From: Saussurea involucrata
Lineage: Eukaryota > Streptophyta > Magnoliopsida > Asterales > Asteraceae
DNA length: 64,000 bases
Reading direction: 5' to 3'
Assembly (NCBI GenBank): GCA_033807775.1
Contig: CM066325.1
Location: 18,223,301 to 18,287,300 of the forward strand
Shown: piece after piece, positions 40,538 through 52,111 of the stretch
How positions within the stretch are numbered: the stretch's first letter is position 1
How the letters are laid out: the number at the start of each line of letters is the position of its first letter
Position numbers and translations under genes: made by a program
Notes under the pieces: model-generated
What the model was told of the DNA's origin: nothing
The model's database searches: none
Seen by the model: the letters and a program-made list of their open reading frames with translations, nothing else

Positions 40538-42872
40538 TATAAACCGCGGGACAAACCGCGCAACTCTCTAGAGTCTATCAAGTCGCGAACTTTCAACCCC
40601 AAACTTCAAACCTTCATAACTTTCTCACCACAACTCCGATTTTGATGATTCAAGTGGCTATGGTTTCGTTTTTGGGAGCTCTTCAAGGATCTAGAAAGAG
40701 TTTTGAAGTATCATGAATGATCCAAGAGTATTTGGTGGTGGTTGAGGTAAGCTTCTCACTATTCTTCATCTAAGAAGCTAGGGTTTTGATATCTTTGGTG
40801 TTTTTGGATGATTTATGTTGGGGGAAACATATATAAGTGTGTGGGAATGATTATTTATGGTTGGAAACTTGTGGATTTAGGTTTTGAAAGTTTTGAGCTC
40901 GAAGATTCGTGTTTCTTCAAAGGAGCTTACGTTTGGGGGAAAACCTAGATTTAGCCTAAATCTAGCAAGGTGAGTTCAAGTTACTTTGCGAAAACTTTGT
41001 ACATGCCAAAATGTTATTTTTCCAAGCAATTATGTGTTTTACCTGAAAATTATTAATGTTGAGTTATTTGGTGGATTTTACCTTTTGAGGTATTAATTGT
41101 GGTAAACATTGTAAAACACTACTTTTGGATATTTTGGAAAAATGGGATAGATAAATCTTATATGAAAATGGGTTATTGATTTATATGAAATATGGAGTCT
41201 AATTGTTATGAAAATGCATTTTTGGGTATTTAGAAATATGCATATAGTACATCATGAGATGTTTTGAAATGTAAAGGTTGAGTCCTTTTTGGAAATGAGG
41301 GTTATCCCGATCCAAGGTTTTATTTCGGGTTTCATGAATTAGAAGTATTTACTGACAACCGATGTGTGTTGTTATATTTAATGTCATTTTATGACTTTTA
41401 TGAATTATCTTTTGAGTTAGTTGAGTTTGTGGCTCGGTGTTGAACTTTATCAAGTTTTGGGAACATTTGTCCAGTTTTGATAGCTCAAGTGAGTTTTGAG
41501 CATGATTTACGTTTTTGGGAAATTGCATGTTTGAATGCACTTGTTTATTCATTTGGGGTCGTGTAATGTTTTAGACCTTGTTAGCTATGGATCCATAGGC
41601 ATTTGAGTTTCCCTTAGTCTCGCGGGCAAGAGGTCGGAATCGATTGAGCTCAGTTTACGAGACGTTAGTTTATTTTGTAGCACGGAATAGGCATCGAGTT
41701 CCATGATAAGTAAGGCGTGGACCTAGATGGTCGGACGTCGTATCATGGGCAGTAAGGTGTTATTCCATATATGTGCTTAGCACGGGATAGGCATCGGGAT
41801 CTATGATAAGTAAGGCGTGGACCGAGCTGGTCGAGCGTCGTCTCATGGACAGTAAGGTGTAATCCCTAATGTGCCGTTGTGGATTTGGTGACCCAATGTA
41901 TAGACCTGGAGTGGTTGAAGTTGGGGGCATCCTAGTCTCGTGGGCAATAGATCTGGAGTGATTGAGCTCAGTTTTCCGAGAGTAATCCACGTGGGTGTTT
42001 TTATTACATAGTAAGTGACCCACTTTAGTGTTCCGTCACGTGCGATGTATATGGGTCTCCCCCGTCACCGAAAGGTGTTGTTTTGGGTAATTGTTGCTAC
42101 TCATATTTTCGGTGACGTGTTATATTTATATGGATTGTTTTCCATGGTATGTAAGTTGTGGTTTATATCTCATCCGTGTGTGATGTTTTGAGTATTTGCG
42201 TTTATCCATGCTTTCGGTAATGTATCATATTTACGAGAATTGCATTTCCATGTTATATGAGTTATGGATTATGTTTTACCCGTGTTTGGGATGTTTTTGG
42301 AATAATGACAAATTGAATTATGGATTTAATTGTTTTGAGTATCAAATGGTATTTCACCCTATCACGTGGATTTTGGGAATGAATCTATTTTGGAAATCAT
42401 ATTGCATTAAAGATTTCAGTTATGGGAACTGTGCGAATTGGAAAATGGGTGATGTGCATTTAAAGTAAACTCTTTTGGAATCATGACTAAAAACTACACT
42501 CCTCTCGATTTATGAATTTATATAGTCATGATAAAATGATTGAACTCACTAGGCGTTAGCCTAACCCTTTTTATTTGTCGGCATGTGCAACAGGCTCAGG
42601 TTGGGAGTAGCTTTAGCTACACTGTGAAGTGACGAGTGCTAGTAGAGTGCACGAGAGATGATTTCAATTTAGTGAATCTTCCGCATATATTTGGGACTAG
42701 CAACTTGTGTTGTGATAAGTAACGCCCGTCTTAAGTTATTAGTTGTGGAAAATTATAATGTTTAAATTCCGAGGTATTTTGAGGAATGAATTGTAGAAAT
42801 GAATTTATCTAATTTTGGGTTATTTTATTGACATTTTATTTAGTTGCTCGTTCGAAATTTGAGGGTGTTACA
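40538..42872 (+). repeat. 3' LTR of element A, 5'-truncated
   Basis: Corresponds base for base in length to 16,914-19,248 of the 5' LTR. The first 246 bp are missing. At the junction TAT is shared by both sides (40,538-40,540 and 16,914-16,916), a 3-bp microhomology. The end CA at 42,872 is followed by the target duplication GTTTT. Confidence 0.9.
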
Positions 42873-42877
42873 GTTTT

Positions 42878-42908
42878 TAAGAGTTTTTCATAAATGCTTT
42901 ATAATAGA
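42878..42908 (-). mobile_element. Small Helitron H3, 5' part
   Basis: Read on minus from 42,908 it starts TCTATTATAAAGCATTTATG, a typical plant Helitron 5' end, and continues into the A insertion site. The base before it is C, not the canonical A, so the exact end may differ by one or two bases. Partner of 16,405-16,667. Confidence 0.5.
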
Positions 42909-43110
42909 GTATACATAAATCCGCCAAGTTGAAACCAAACTTGAGTTTTCAAAGGTATAGGTAAAATAGTAATTTAAATCATTCACAAAAATAAACGATT
43001 TAATCCATAAATGACTTGATGAAAAAGAAAAAGAACATCACATAAGGCTTGTGTGGATGAACCTAGAAGGTTCTCGAACATGTTCTTAGAGGATGTCCTC
43101 GCTCCTATAA
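42909..43110. other. Intergenic spacer
   Basis: Nothing recognised. Confidence 0.5.
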
Positions 43111-43544
43111 CGTTGTGTTCTTGAAACTCCTTTTAGGAGGGAAATGGGTGGAAAGTAAAAAAAAACTTGTGTTCTCGAAATGTTTTTAGGAAAGAAAGGA
43201 AAGGAAACGAAAGAAAAATAATGATAAGTTTCTTTCCAAAGCTTTCCTCCCAAATGTGGGAGGAAAGGGAAGGAAAGAAATTAAAAACATTTTAAAAAAT
43301 TACTGAAATTATTAAAATTACAAAACTACCCGATATTTTCTTATAAAAAATATATTTTAAGGGTATATTAGTAAAAATGATGGTTTTCCTTTCCTTTCTC
43401 TCATGTTCAAGAACATGAAAAAATATTTCATTTCATTTCTTTTCCTTCCCTTTCGAGAGCACAAATGAAAAAATGATTTTCCTTTCTTTTCTATCAATTT
43501 CCTTTCTTTTCTTTTCTTTTCTCTCCGGATTAGAGAACACAACG
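43111..43544. mobile_element. MITE with CGTTGTGTTCT inverted ends
   Basis: Left end CGTTGTGTTCT, right end AGAACACAACG, flanked by TAA on both sides (43,108-43,110 and 43,545-43,547), so Harbinger-type. The interior is purine-rich in the left half and pyrimidine-rich in the right half (GGAAAGG / CCTTTCC blocks). The transcript could therefore fold into a long imperfect hairpin. Confidence 0.7.
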
Positions 43545-43547
43545 TAA

Positions 43548-44167
43548 GAGAAGAGGCCTCAATCGTTCATAGACATCCAAGTTTTGAAGTTATAAAGCAT
43601 AAACAACGATCTACAAAGAATATATCCTTGATGGCTTTCTAATGAAGAGTTCCAATAAGGCCAACTCAACTCAACTAAAAAATGTCACTACAATCAAAGT
43701 CAAAACTTTGGCACAAGTTGAGGTTAACTGAGTGGTCATGCTTTTCAATGGTTAGTCCTATGCCTTCTAGTGTATTCTTTTCAATAAATTTGTCAAATGT
43801 GTCGTCCTCCTTCAAAAAAATGAAGCCAAGTACAAGTAGAATCGAAGCCGACCTATCTAGAAACACTATAAAACAAATGACGTTAACCCACAAAAATCAC
43901 TCTGGGAAATATCCATCGGTGATTCTTGACGGATCACCCAGAAAATACCAATGATTCGGTAGAATCCAATGTTTTTCGAGAAAATACCATGGATCATCCA
44001 GAGAATCCCTGGGTAATATGTCACTGATTTGAATTACCCACCAACTTTTGTGACGAATCACCCTTTAGCGACAAATTTCTCAAGGAAGTGTCCGTAGACA
44101 AAAGTCTTCATTTAGTAGTGAAACTAAAATCAAATCTAGGACGTGCTAACAATCTGATAATCATTTA
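43548..44167. other. Intergenic DNA
   Basis: No supported gene. Short frames at 43,675-43,954 on both strands lack any known motif. A CCATGGATCATCCAGAGAAT-like phrase recurs twice near 43,930-44,010. Confidence 0.4.
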
Positions 44168-44577
44168 GGGTCATTTGGTTTGCGGATTTGATGGGATTTG
44201 GAATTGGATTCCATTACAATCTCGGGTTTGGTTTAAAAAAAAAGTCTGGATTGAAATCCCAAGATGTCAATGAAATCCCATAAACATGGGATTTATAAAT
44301 CCAATGGGGTAGTTGATATTTCGTGAGATTTCATAGAATTTGTTTTTAGTAGTGTTTTAAATATGTTAAATATACTTCATTTTGTACAAATCAATTAATT
44401 AAAATGTAATTTGATTGGTTTTTATATCACGATTATAAAAAAATTGAATTCAATTCCATTCCCAATCCCAATCCCACAAACCAAAAATACCAAAGATTTC
44501 AAATTCTTCGGATTCCAAATCCTCCTTTCACGAAATCTAAATTCCTCAAAAACATTCCGTTAAACCAAGCGGACCTA
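44168..44577. mobile_element. Tourist-like MITE, imperfect ends
   Basis: Left end GGGTCATTTGGTTTG (about 44,170) and right end AAACCAAGCGGACC (about 44,560-44,574) are imperfect inverted repeats, with TTA at the left and TAA at the right. Sub-terminal GGATTTGATGGGATTTGGAA is mirrored by CCAATCCCAATCCCACAAAC. Confidence 0.5.
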
Positions 44578-44766
44578 AGAGTATTTACTTCTAAGATGGT
44601 GTACCCAAAAAGTTAGGCTGGACAACATTTATACATAATTTCTTCTACAATTTCAGCTTTGAAATGCTAATGGATTGGCTTTTCAATTGCTATGATTAAT
44701 TTCTTTGATTCCTTGATTTAGCATAATTGTATATAGAGGAGTTGAGAAATCAGAGTATCATGAGGT

Positions 44767-47700
44767 TTAGTAGAGAGCAAACAGTAACAAGAATATTATA
44801 GGGCTATAAATAATCATACTGCAAGCAGATGATATAGAATGAGCGCCAACCAAATGTACCGATCCGGTGACTTCATCCCTCAGCATGATGCTTGAAGAGC
44901 CTGAAGATAGTAAAGAAAAACGATAAATATCTAATCAAATCAAGATAAATTTCAGTAGAAGTAGCATGTTGAAAACACAAGACTCACAATTATACTCGGT
45001 CCATCCAATTGTCTGGTTTTCAAGATCATACAAGACCAACTTATTCGATAGTACCAGATCTGCAAAATTAAATGAAAAAACAATGCAAGGTTAATCAGAT
45101 TTGGTCAAATATTGAGTGCGTTTAACAGACACAGTTGGAGATGACTAGTTGTCTGTATGGTGTTCGGTACAAATAGGACAAGTGTTTGGTAAGTTGGACA
45201 AGACAAAACAAAATGTTAAATGTGCATATTGCGACTGTTGATTTGTTTACTTTATTTTACATTAAGCTCTGTATGGGTTAAGTTGTTTGTATGGATGAAT
45301 TTGTCATTCTTAGGGACGGGGGACCAATGAGTTTGAGAAGTCAAAGAGAGAGGGTTGGTTTATTTATGGTATTAATTTGTTTGGGGTGGCTTAATGGTGA
45401 CAAGTGAGGGGTCCTGGCTTATTCCATATGGCCATTTAAACTTAATTGCTTAGCAATTAAGCCGCAAGGGTGCGTTTGGTACGCAAATAGTATAGAACAG
45501 GACAGGATGGGACAAGACAGAAAGCGTTTGGTAGACAGAACTGGATAGAACATAATGGATAAGATTAGATAAAATACAATAAATAAAATTTAAAGAATGA
45601 ATAAAATATAAAATAGAACGTGTATTTGATGTTTTAGAGGAGAATTAGATTTTATTTTAAGGTTATATTGGTAAAACATAAGTCATTTCCAGCTTGTTCC
45701 ATGGGGTGGGGGTGGAACAGGCCTGTTCCACTTTGTTCCACCTTGTTCCACATAAAAATCTTGTCAAACATGGGACAGTGATCTCTGTTCTGTCCTGTTC
45801 AGTGTACCAAACGCACCCTAAAGAAACACTCATGTATGGTTGAACGAATAAGCCACCCAGATCATTAAGCTCATTAAGTTGCAAGTAAACAGCCCCTAAG
45901 ATGGCTGTTGTAACTCTAAATTAATTAATATGGGTCATTCGTTTGCTCCTAAAGAACATTAGTGATGGTTAATATAGCTGCATAGCTTAAAACCTTTCAT
46001 AAATTTGATCCATTTTAGAGATATACACCACTGTTTGTTCCAATGGTACATGTGGTGCAACTTATTCACTTATAATCATAAAAATAACCTTACTAATGCA
46101 ATAATTAAGTGGTTACCTCCCAATACAATTGTGTCCCTTGAACCTATGGACTCGACGTCATTATTTTGCCAGCCAAAACACAAGAAATCTTCCTGCAAGA
46201 TTTTTATGCAGTACTAAACTTTATTAGAATATAAACAGCATAAGAAGAAAAATCATGCATATTGCTTAATAATTCATGTTATTACATGTTGTGCATATTA
46301 TCTGTTAGTATCAGAACTCAGGGCTTATGCAAGATTGACATAATTCCTATGGATCATGGTCGCAAATAAAAGTGTCCATAGAAGATGGTGCAAGCAATCA
46401 CTTAATTAAAATTTATGATTAAACAATAGAAAGGTCCATAAACTGTTGTCCAACATATTCTGGAAACTTCATGAGTAGCTAAGGATTAAGACTAACAAAC
46501 TATTTTCTGACATTTCTTCTCAACTTAAATGAGTTTTACTTCAGATATTTTTTAGGCATGTTTTATGCCCTGCACTTGTAACACTGAGGCAAGACTATAA
46601 AGATGCTTGCTAATAACGCATTTCTTTTTTATGGTTCACCAAATTAAATCTGATTAAGCCACGTCTACCTATTAAGTTGACCTGTTGGATCCCAACAGCG
46701 GGCACCTTTTTCTCTTTCATTTTTTCATTTCTTTTTCCAAGTTTAGACAAGAAAAAAGAAGAAAAACGTGACAGGAACAAAAACACATGCATATATAACT
46801 AGAAACAAATAAATTAACTAAAAACTCAAATATAAAATGGGAAAAATATAAAGTTATTTTTCACAAAAACCAATTGAAATGTTTTTGCATCATAAATATA
46901 AAATCATAACCACAGGGTTGTGGCGTAGTGGATAAGGCCCTCGGGGATGTGGTGGAATATCCCATCTGCCCAAGGTTCAAATCCAGACGTACACAACAAT
47001 TGTGGTCATTGAGTTTAATCAGGAATTCAGGATTGATGTCTTGCAGTCATAATTTGCCAAGGGATTAGTCTAGGCATAGCCTAGGACACCCTTCAAAATA
47101 TATATATAAATATATATATATATATAATCATTTGGCAACAAGAATTGTTTGATGGTAAGTGAATGAATTAATGATTATACTATTTACTAAAGACTATTCT
47201 ATTAAACATTTTGAGCCAAATAAATGTTGGTTTACTACTGAATTTAACAAGCTATTTCAAATTCAGAATAAATTTTGCACTACTAGTTAGTTACAGAAAG
47301 TTTTATTACTTGTTAAAATTGTACAATTCACAATGATAATAATGATTATGATGCTGCTTTAGTAAAATTAAATTAATGCGAAAATGTTCAACTTGAGAAT
47401 CAATTTTGATTAAGAGTTAAGATAATTGTATTGCCCAATTGTTACCCATAATTTTATCCATTTGACCAATGTCTATTAATGCATTATTTATTTGATATCC
47501 CATTTGACCCGCAATTATAATATTTTCTTAATAAGGATCCACAATTAATATTACTTAAACCATACAGTCCATCTTTTAAAATTAACATGCCAAATTGGCC
47601 AATTTCCATTGAATTGGCTGCTGCTTTTGCCACCTTTAGTTAAAACCTACACTTTTAGTTTTGAGTTACTAAAAGCATGCTATAATCAAATTTAGGATCT

Positions 47701-50700
47701 AACTAACCTAAGGATGATTCAATGCATGCCATAACAACCAGAAACATGAAACAGAACGGTGAAGCAGCAACATTAAATCAGTTAAAGTTCTAGATATAAT
47801 AAATGGTCAAGCTCTAAAGGGTTGCAAGACAGAAGATACTTACATATGGAAATAAATAATCATGAGGATAAACCTTCAAGGAAAGTGAATTTTCAAAATA
47901 GAATGTCACTGCAGGAAATCCATCATCAAGACTGCAAGCATAGCATCAACCCTTAATTAGACGTCTACTTATAACTTTTGGAAAGATAAAAGACTATATA
48001 TATCAAAAGGCTAATATCTAAAGGAAAAGAACGAAAAATTAACAAGCATGCATGCATGCATGCATGCAAAAAGTTCCATAAAAGACGGTGTACCTTTCAG
48101 AGGGTTTAAAGCATGTATACTGGTTGTCAAGATAACTTAATCTCATATCAGACTGTCCTTCAACTATCTACAGGAAAAGAATAAAAAAGTACAAGCAAAT
48201 AAAAGATGCAACTTGCAAATAAGCAACACTATCCAATTGAAACAACAACAAAAAATGAATGAAAGAAAGATTGAAAGTTCACCTTTTTCAGCAATGGTTT
48301 GTAGATAACTTCTGGAAGATATGCCAAAGTTGTACCACTATCTATTATTGCCCTTTTCTTCTTTGCTTTTCCATACTGATCTGTTGAATATAGATACTCT
48401 GTACCAACTTCAATTCCCGTGACATTGACAACGTAATGTGGCCTATAAATTTAGAAGCAACAAACTTTAGTTGAATGTATATAATAACTTTAAGGGGTCT
48501 TAACTCTGATTTGATTAATCAACTAATCAGCTACAGTGGCAGACAAGAGAAGTTGCATCAATAAATTTGCTGATTAGTTGATTATCATGAAATCTTTTGA
48601 AGGAATCAACAGAACCGTCTAACTATAAGCAAAAGAACAGACGCACAAATCAGAATGCAAAAACAAATAATCATCACGTGAAACCAACTCAATGCCATTT
48701 GAAGAGACTCCAATTACAATCATTAAACAAGCATATAGATGATACTTGGAAAAGAGAGCACTAACTCATGCGCGTCTTGGATCAAACGCGTTGAATTAAC
48801 TTTCGGCTGAACAACATCCCCAATTGCAAAGATGCCACCACCATTATCACCATCTAAACAATGTGCAAACATCTTTTTCACTTTCCCAGAAGAAGCCAGT
48901 TGTGAGATGACGGATGCATTTGATTTCCCAAAACCTAGAATCCCATCAAATGCCTCCTCAGAAGAACCTAGGTTGCCAGTTTCGTTAGCACTACACCTGA
49001 TTAGAACCAATAATATTACAAAAGAATGAGATAGATAGACAAAAATAACAAACAAATACAAGCATCAGTTATCAGAATTTCAGCAAACAATTTTGAATAC
49101 AACCAATTTTGAATAAGAATTATCAAAAATATTGACTGACGCAAACTGCACATAAGAGTAAGATGTACATACAGTATAAGGGAATGAATAAAGTAGCCTC
49201 ATCCACTTTTAGAAATCTTGGTGCTGCAATACGTGAATAATGGACAAATGAAAGAACATATACAAGATGAATGAACTTCTAAACAAGATAAGCAAAAAGA
49301 GACAACGAGACAAAAGATCGAGTATTCACTTAGTGTGATCTTATTTCAGAAGTCCAGGTGGTGGAACTTTCTGCTCAAGAGATAAAATGCAAATGCTTGT
49401 AACTAAAACCTTTTTGAAGATAAAAGAAAAGAAGGAAACATGGCTTAATCTACCAAGCCTTTTTGCTTTGCTATTTGCATTGGGTAAAAATATCATATTT
49501 TTTTCCTGGGAGACAATAACTACAACTCCAATCAAATTACTCTCTACTAGCTAGCAGGACAATAAAAAGGCAACATATACAAGCCACTCTCAAATTAATT
49601 GTGTAATGGTCTCATGTGTTGATATCTCTAGTGCCGATTGCACACAACAGGATGAACAGCTACTCCAGTCCCTTGGTCAATGCAGATTAACAGATGAATA
49701 TATGGAAGGTAAAATTGTACGACTCAAGAGGCAAATTTGTGTGAACAAAAACAATAAAGTGCAAAAAGACAAAACCCAAAATTCCTCTAGTGTTGAGAAA
49801 TATATTAATTCACAGGATATAATAGAACAAAACAATTGTTCAGCGTTTGCCAAGACGAGGATAGAAGAGCGAACTAACATATATATGAAAATTGATAAAC
49901 GTGAACGTGAACGTGAACTAAGAACGGAAATCTACATGCTCAAAGAGATGCAAGCCTTTCGCCATGTTTAGGTTGGTTAGGATCAAGAACCCCTTTGAAA
50001 ACCTTCAGCATGAAACTTCTATTTTGCTGATTGACTGTAAATTATGCTGGGACAAGAGGTTTTGGCCATTTACTTAAAAGATCACAAGCATGTTATACCA
50101 ACCAAAAGTATAGTTGTAGGGGGCATAGAATTGTTCAAAGCCTAATAAAATAATTTCCTAATATTAACAAAAACCCAAAATTACATTATTTAAAAACGTG
50201 ACCAAACTATTCACGAAGAGGCAGAGTTTCCTGTATGCATGTGTCAAGATCCAGACCATTAGACATTAGCTTGTTCTCATAACAGTATTCCGTATTCTAA
50301 GTCTGCATGGCCTTCTACTCTACATGGATTCAATTGCTAGTGTGCTATACTATGTCTTAGTAATATTTCTCTTAGGTGTTTGTGCATCTTTTAATTGTTA
50401 TTTAGTAACTTCTTCGAGCCTTTATAGTTCTGCAAGGGATAAATAGCGAGAGAGAAAGAGACTGATTTAGGACTTCAGAGACAACTTGCACCACAGTATT
50501 AATGGAGATATATATGTACCCAAAAGTAACACTTCCGGTTGCCAGCTTAGTTTCCAAGTCACCGGACACACTGTCATATTGGAGGACATCCTTGACAAAG
50601 GAACCAGTACTCTCACTCCCATCTGCATAAAGCTCGGTAAACAGACAAGATGCATTTGCCTTGCAACCGGTAACTGTACCCCCATTAATCTCTGTGCAAA

Positions 50701-52111
50701 ACTCTTCATCACATGTCACCAATTTTCCAGTCAATGATAACTCTGGATCATATAGTGTAAGGTCCATCTGTCAGAAATACAACAGGTTAAAAAAAATGTT
50801 TCGCTTTTATCATACTATAGGGGAATATGCTTTTGCTTATAATGATCTTGAAAGCGTTAAAAGTGCACTAAAACCCAGAATCATATGCAACATCATCCTG
50901 AAAAAGGACCAAGTAATTCTGGTGAATAGTTGCAGATGAAAAATAAAACAAGAAATACAGAATATCAAGAAAGAAATACCCCATGATAGCCTTTCTTAGG
51001 GCAATCTTGGCAATCTATGCAATTGACCCACGTTATATCACATCCAGTATCTACTTGCACATAGTAGTCCCTTGGTGGTGTTCCAATTCCAATCTTGGCA
51101 TAGTAAAGCCTGTGAAAATTAGGTTTACATATCAGACACTTGCAAAACCAATATACACGAAAGGAACACTAACACCACATCAATCCCATTTTTGAACCAG
51201 TGGATCCCCCCAATTCCACCCCTCCGGTTTCATTTGTCTACAGTTCACTAATTCCCATGAGACACAAATGTCACATCACATCATCTGGTTCTCACTGTAC
51301 ATTAAACTAATAAGGGGCTGTTTGTTTACCTCTTAATATTTCATTATAAGGCAACCTCTGAATCACTCAGAGGTGAATCTTGTTTGGCAAAAAAAAAAGT
51401 CTGCCTCTTAATGGTTCTAAAACACTGAATGATTTAGCACCATGGGCCTTCCTTAACCATTCAGCACCCTGATTTCATTCTAAACAAATACCAAACAACC
51501 ATATTTCATTTTGCACGAAATCATAAAAACTTCTTAATCATTCTGACCACTTAATCATTCTGCACCAAACCATTCAGCAACTGCCAAAACAAAGCAAATT
51601 AAGAAAGTATCATGTAATTGCTAAGCCAAATTAAGTATTCCACACATTTCAAATCAACTACTGTGCAAACTATCACCGAATCAATACGCAACTTAAATAC
51701 ACCTCTATACAGGCCCTAGTTCTCAATAACCTTCAAAAATACGTTTTCATAAACCTAAATTTCATATCTGATCACGGAAACTCCAAATATGTAAAGCATG
51801 ATTGCAATCTTAATAAGAGACAATGAAGATAACAGAGTTTAGGTGCGTAAATACCCGACGGCATCAGAACCAAAACGACCGCTTCCACCAATAGAGATTT
51901 GGACGCCGGTGGCTCGACTTTGTTGCCATTGAAGGTGACGGATACTATCATGAGCTTTAAGAACACTAAGTGACCGCTGGTTTCCATATAATTTAGAATT
52001 CACGCTGAAAACTGCACCGCCAAAATCACGATCCTCACTTGCAACCAAATAAATAGAGATCAAGGCCACAAATAGCAACGATGCGAAGCTGGAAACAGCG
52101 ACGACAGCCAT
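44767..52111 (-). CDS. A1 aspartic protease, A36/A39-like, ten exons
   Basis: Exons (minus): 52111-51855, 51109-50980, 50767-50520, 48996-48766, 48442-48283, 48167-48094, 47931-47844, 46192-46117, 45059-44988, 44900-44767. All junctions are GT-AG and keep frame; total 489 aa, the family's usual length. Hydrophobic signal peptide (1-24), LYYAKIGIGTPPRDYY (87-102), first catalytic motif DTGC (106-109), flap region YADGS, second motif DSGTT (323-327), many paired Cys, hydrophobic tail YSPIIFLLLFALY (477-489) that fits a GPI-anchor signal. Closest known type is Arabidopsis A36/A39, secreted GPI-anchored proteases of pollen tubes (recollection). Such enzymes cleave peptides with two Asp residues. 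Odd point: the first motif is DTGS in almost all relatives; here Ser is replaced by Cys (TGT). Introns hold a SINE and two MITEs. No frameshift or stop, so probably expressed. Confidence 0.93.
45468..45818. mobile_element. MITE in intron 8 of the aspartic protease gene
   Basis: Inverted ends GGGTGCGTTTGGTACGC and GTACCAAACGCACCC, 351 bp, flanked by CAA and TAA. The interior has GACAGGATGGGACAAGACAG mirrored by CTGTTCTGTCCTGTTC. It appears to be nested in an older element whose ends lie near 45,240 and 45,900 (ACAGCCCCTAAG). Confidence 0.7.
46908..47121 (+). mobile_element. tRNA-derived SINE, copy 2, in an intron
   Basis: Same family as 1537-1727: GGTTGTGGCGTAGTGGATAA head, GGTTCAAATCC B-box, body with CATAATTTGCCAAGGGATTA, (TA)n tail. 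Probable short duplication AATCAT at both ends. Located in intron 7 of the aspartic protease gene, antisense to it. Confidence 0.8.
51314..51599. mobile_element. Tourist-like MITE in intron 1 of the protease gene
   Basis: Starts GGGGCTGTTTGTTTACCTC after TAA and ends near CAACTGCCAAAACAAAGC. An inverted copy of the same family lies at 58,641-58,920 with better preserved ends. The right end here is degenerate. Confidence 0.65.

Larger units (their letters stand above)
22440..40540 (-). mobile_element. Ty3-gypsy chromovirus B (Tekay-type), rearranged
   Basis: Coding order on the minus strand is gag, zinc knuckles, protease, reverse transcriptase, RNase H, integrase, chromodomain, PPT, LTR. Only one LTR (22,680-24,321) is present. 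It has the PPT on one side and a primer binding site plus leader on the other, so the element is permuted or is one unit of a former tandem. The 5' end of gag runs directly into the truncated 3' LTR of A at 40,538-40,541. Copia element C interrupts the integrase (TSD GTTCC). In-frame stops in gag and pol show it is inactive. Confidence 0.85.
16668..42872 (+). mobile_element. Ty3-gypsy element A (outer layer of the nest)
   Basis: Bounded by LTRs that start TGTAACACCC and end GGGTGTTACA, with a perfect 5-bp duplication GTTTT on each side. Orientation is + from the tRNA-Met primer binding site at 19,252. What remains of the interior (19,249 to about 22,440) has no long ORF. From there to 40,537 the element is replaced by gypsy element B (with copia C inside), and the 3' interior and the first 246-249 bp of the 3' LTR are lost. 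Shared parts of the LTRs are colinear over 2332 bp with about 20 differences by eye (about 0.9%), so A is a fairly recent insertion. The leader resembles that of B, which suggests the same lineage. Confidence 0.85.

Noticed and set aside
49606..49971. 121-codon + strand ORF
   Set aside because: It lies in intron 3 of the protease gene, antisense, with no domain.
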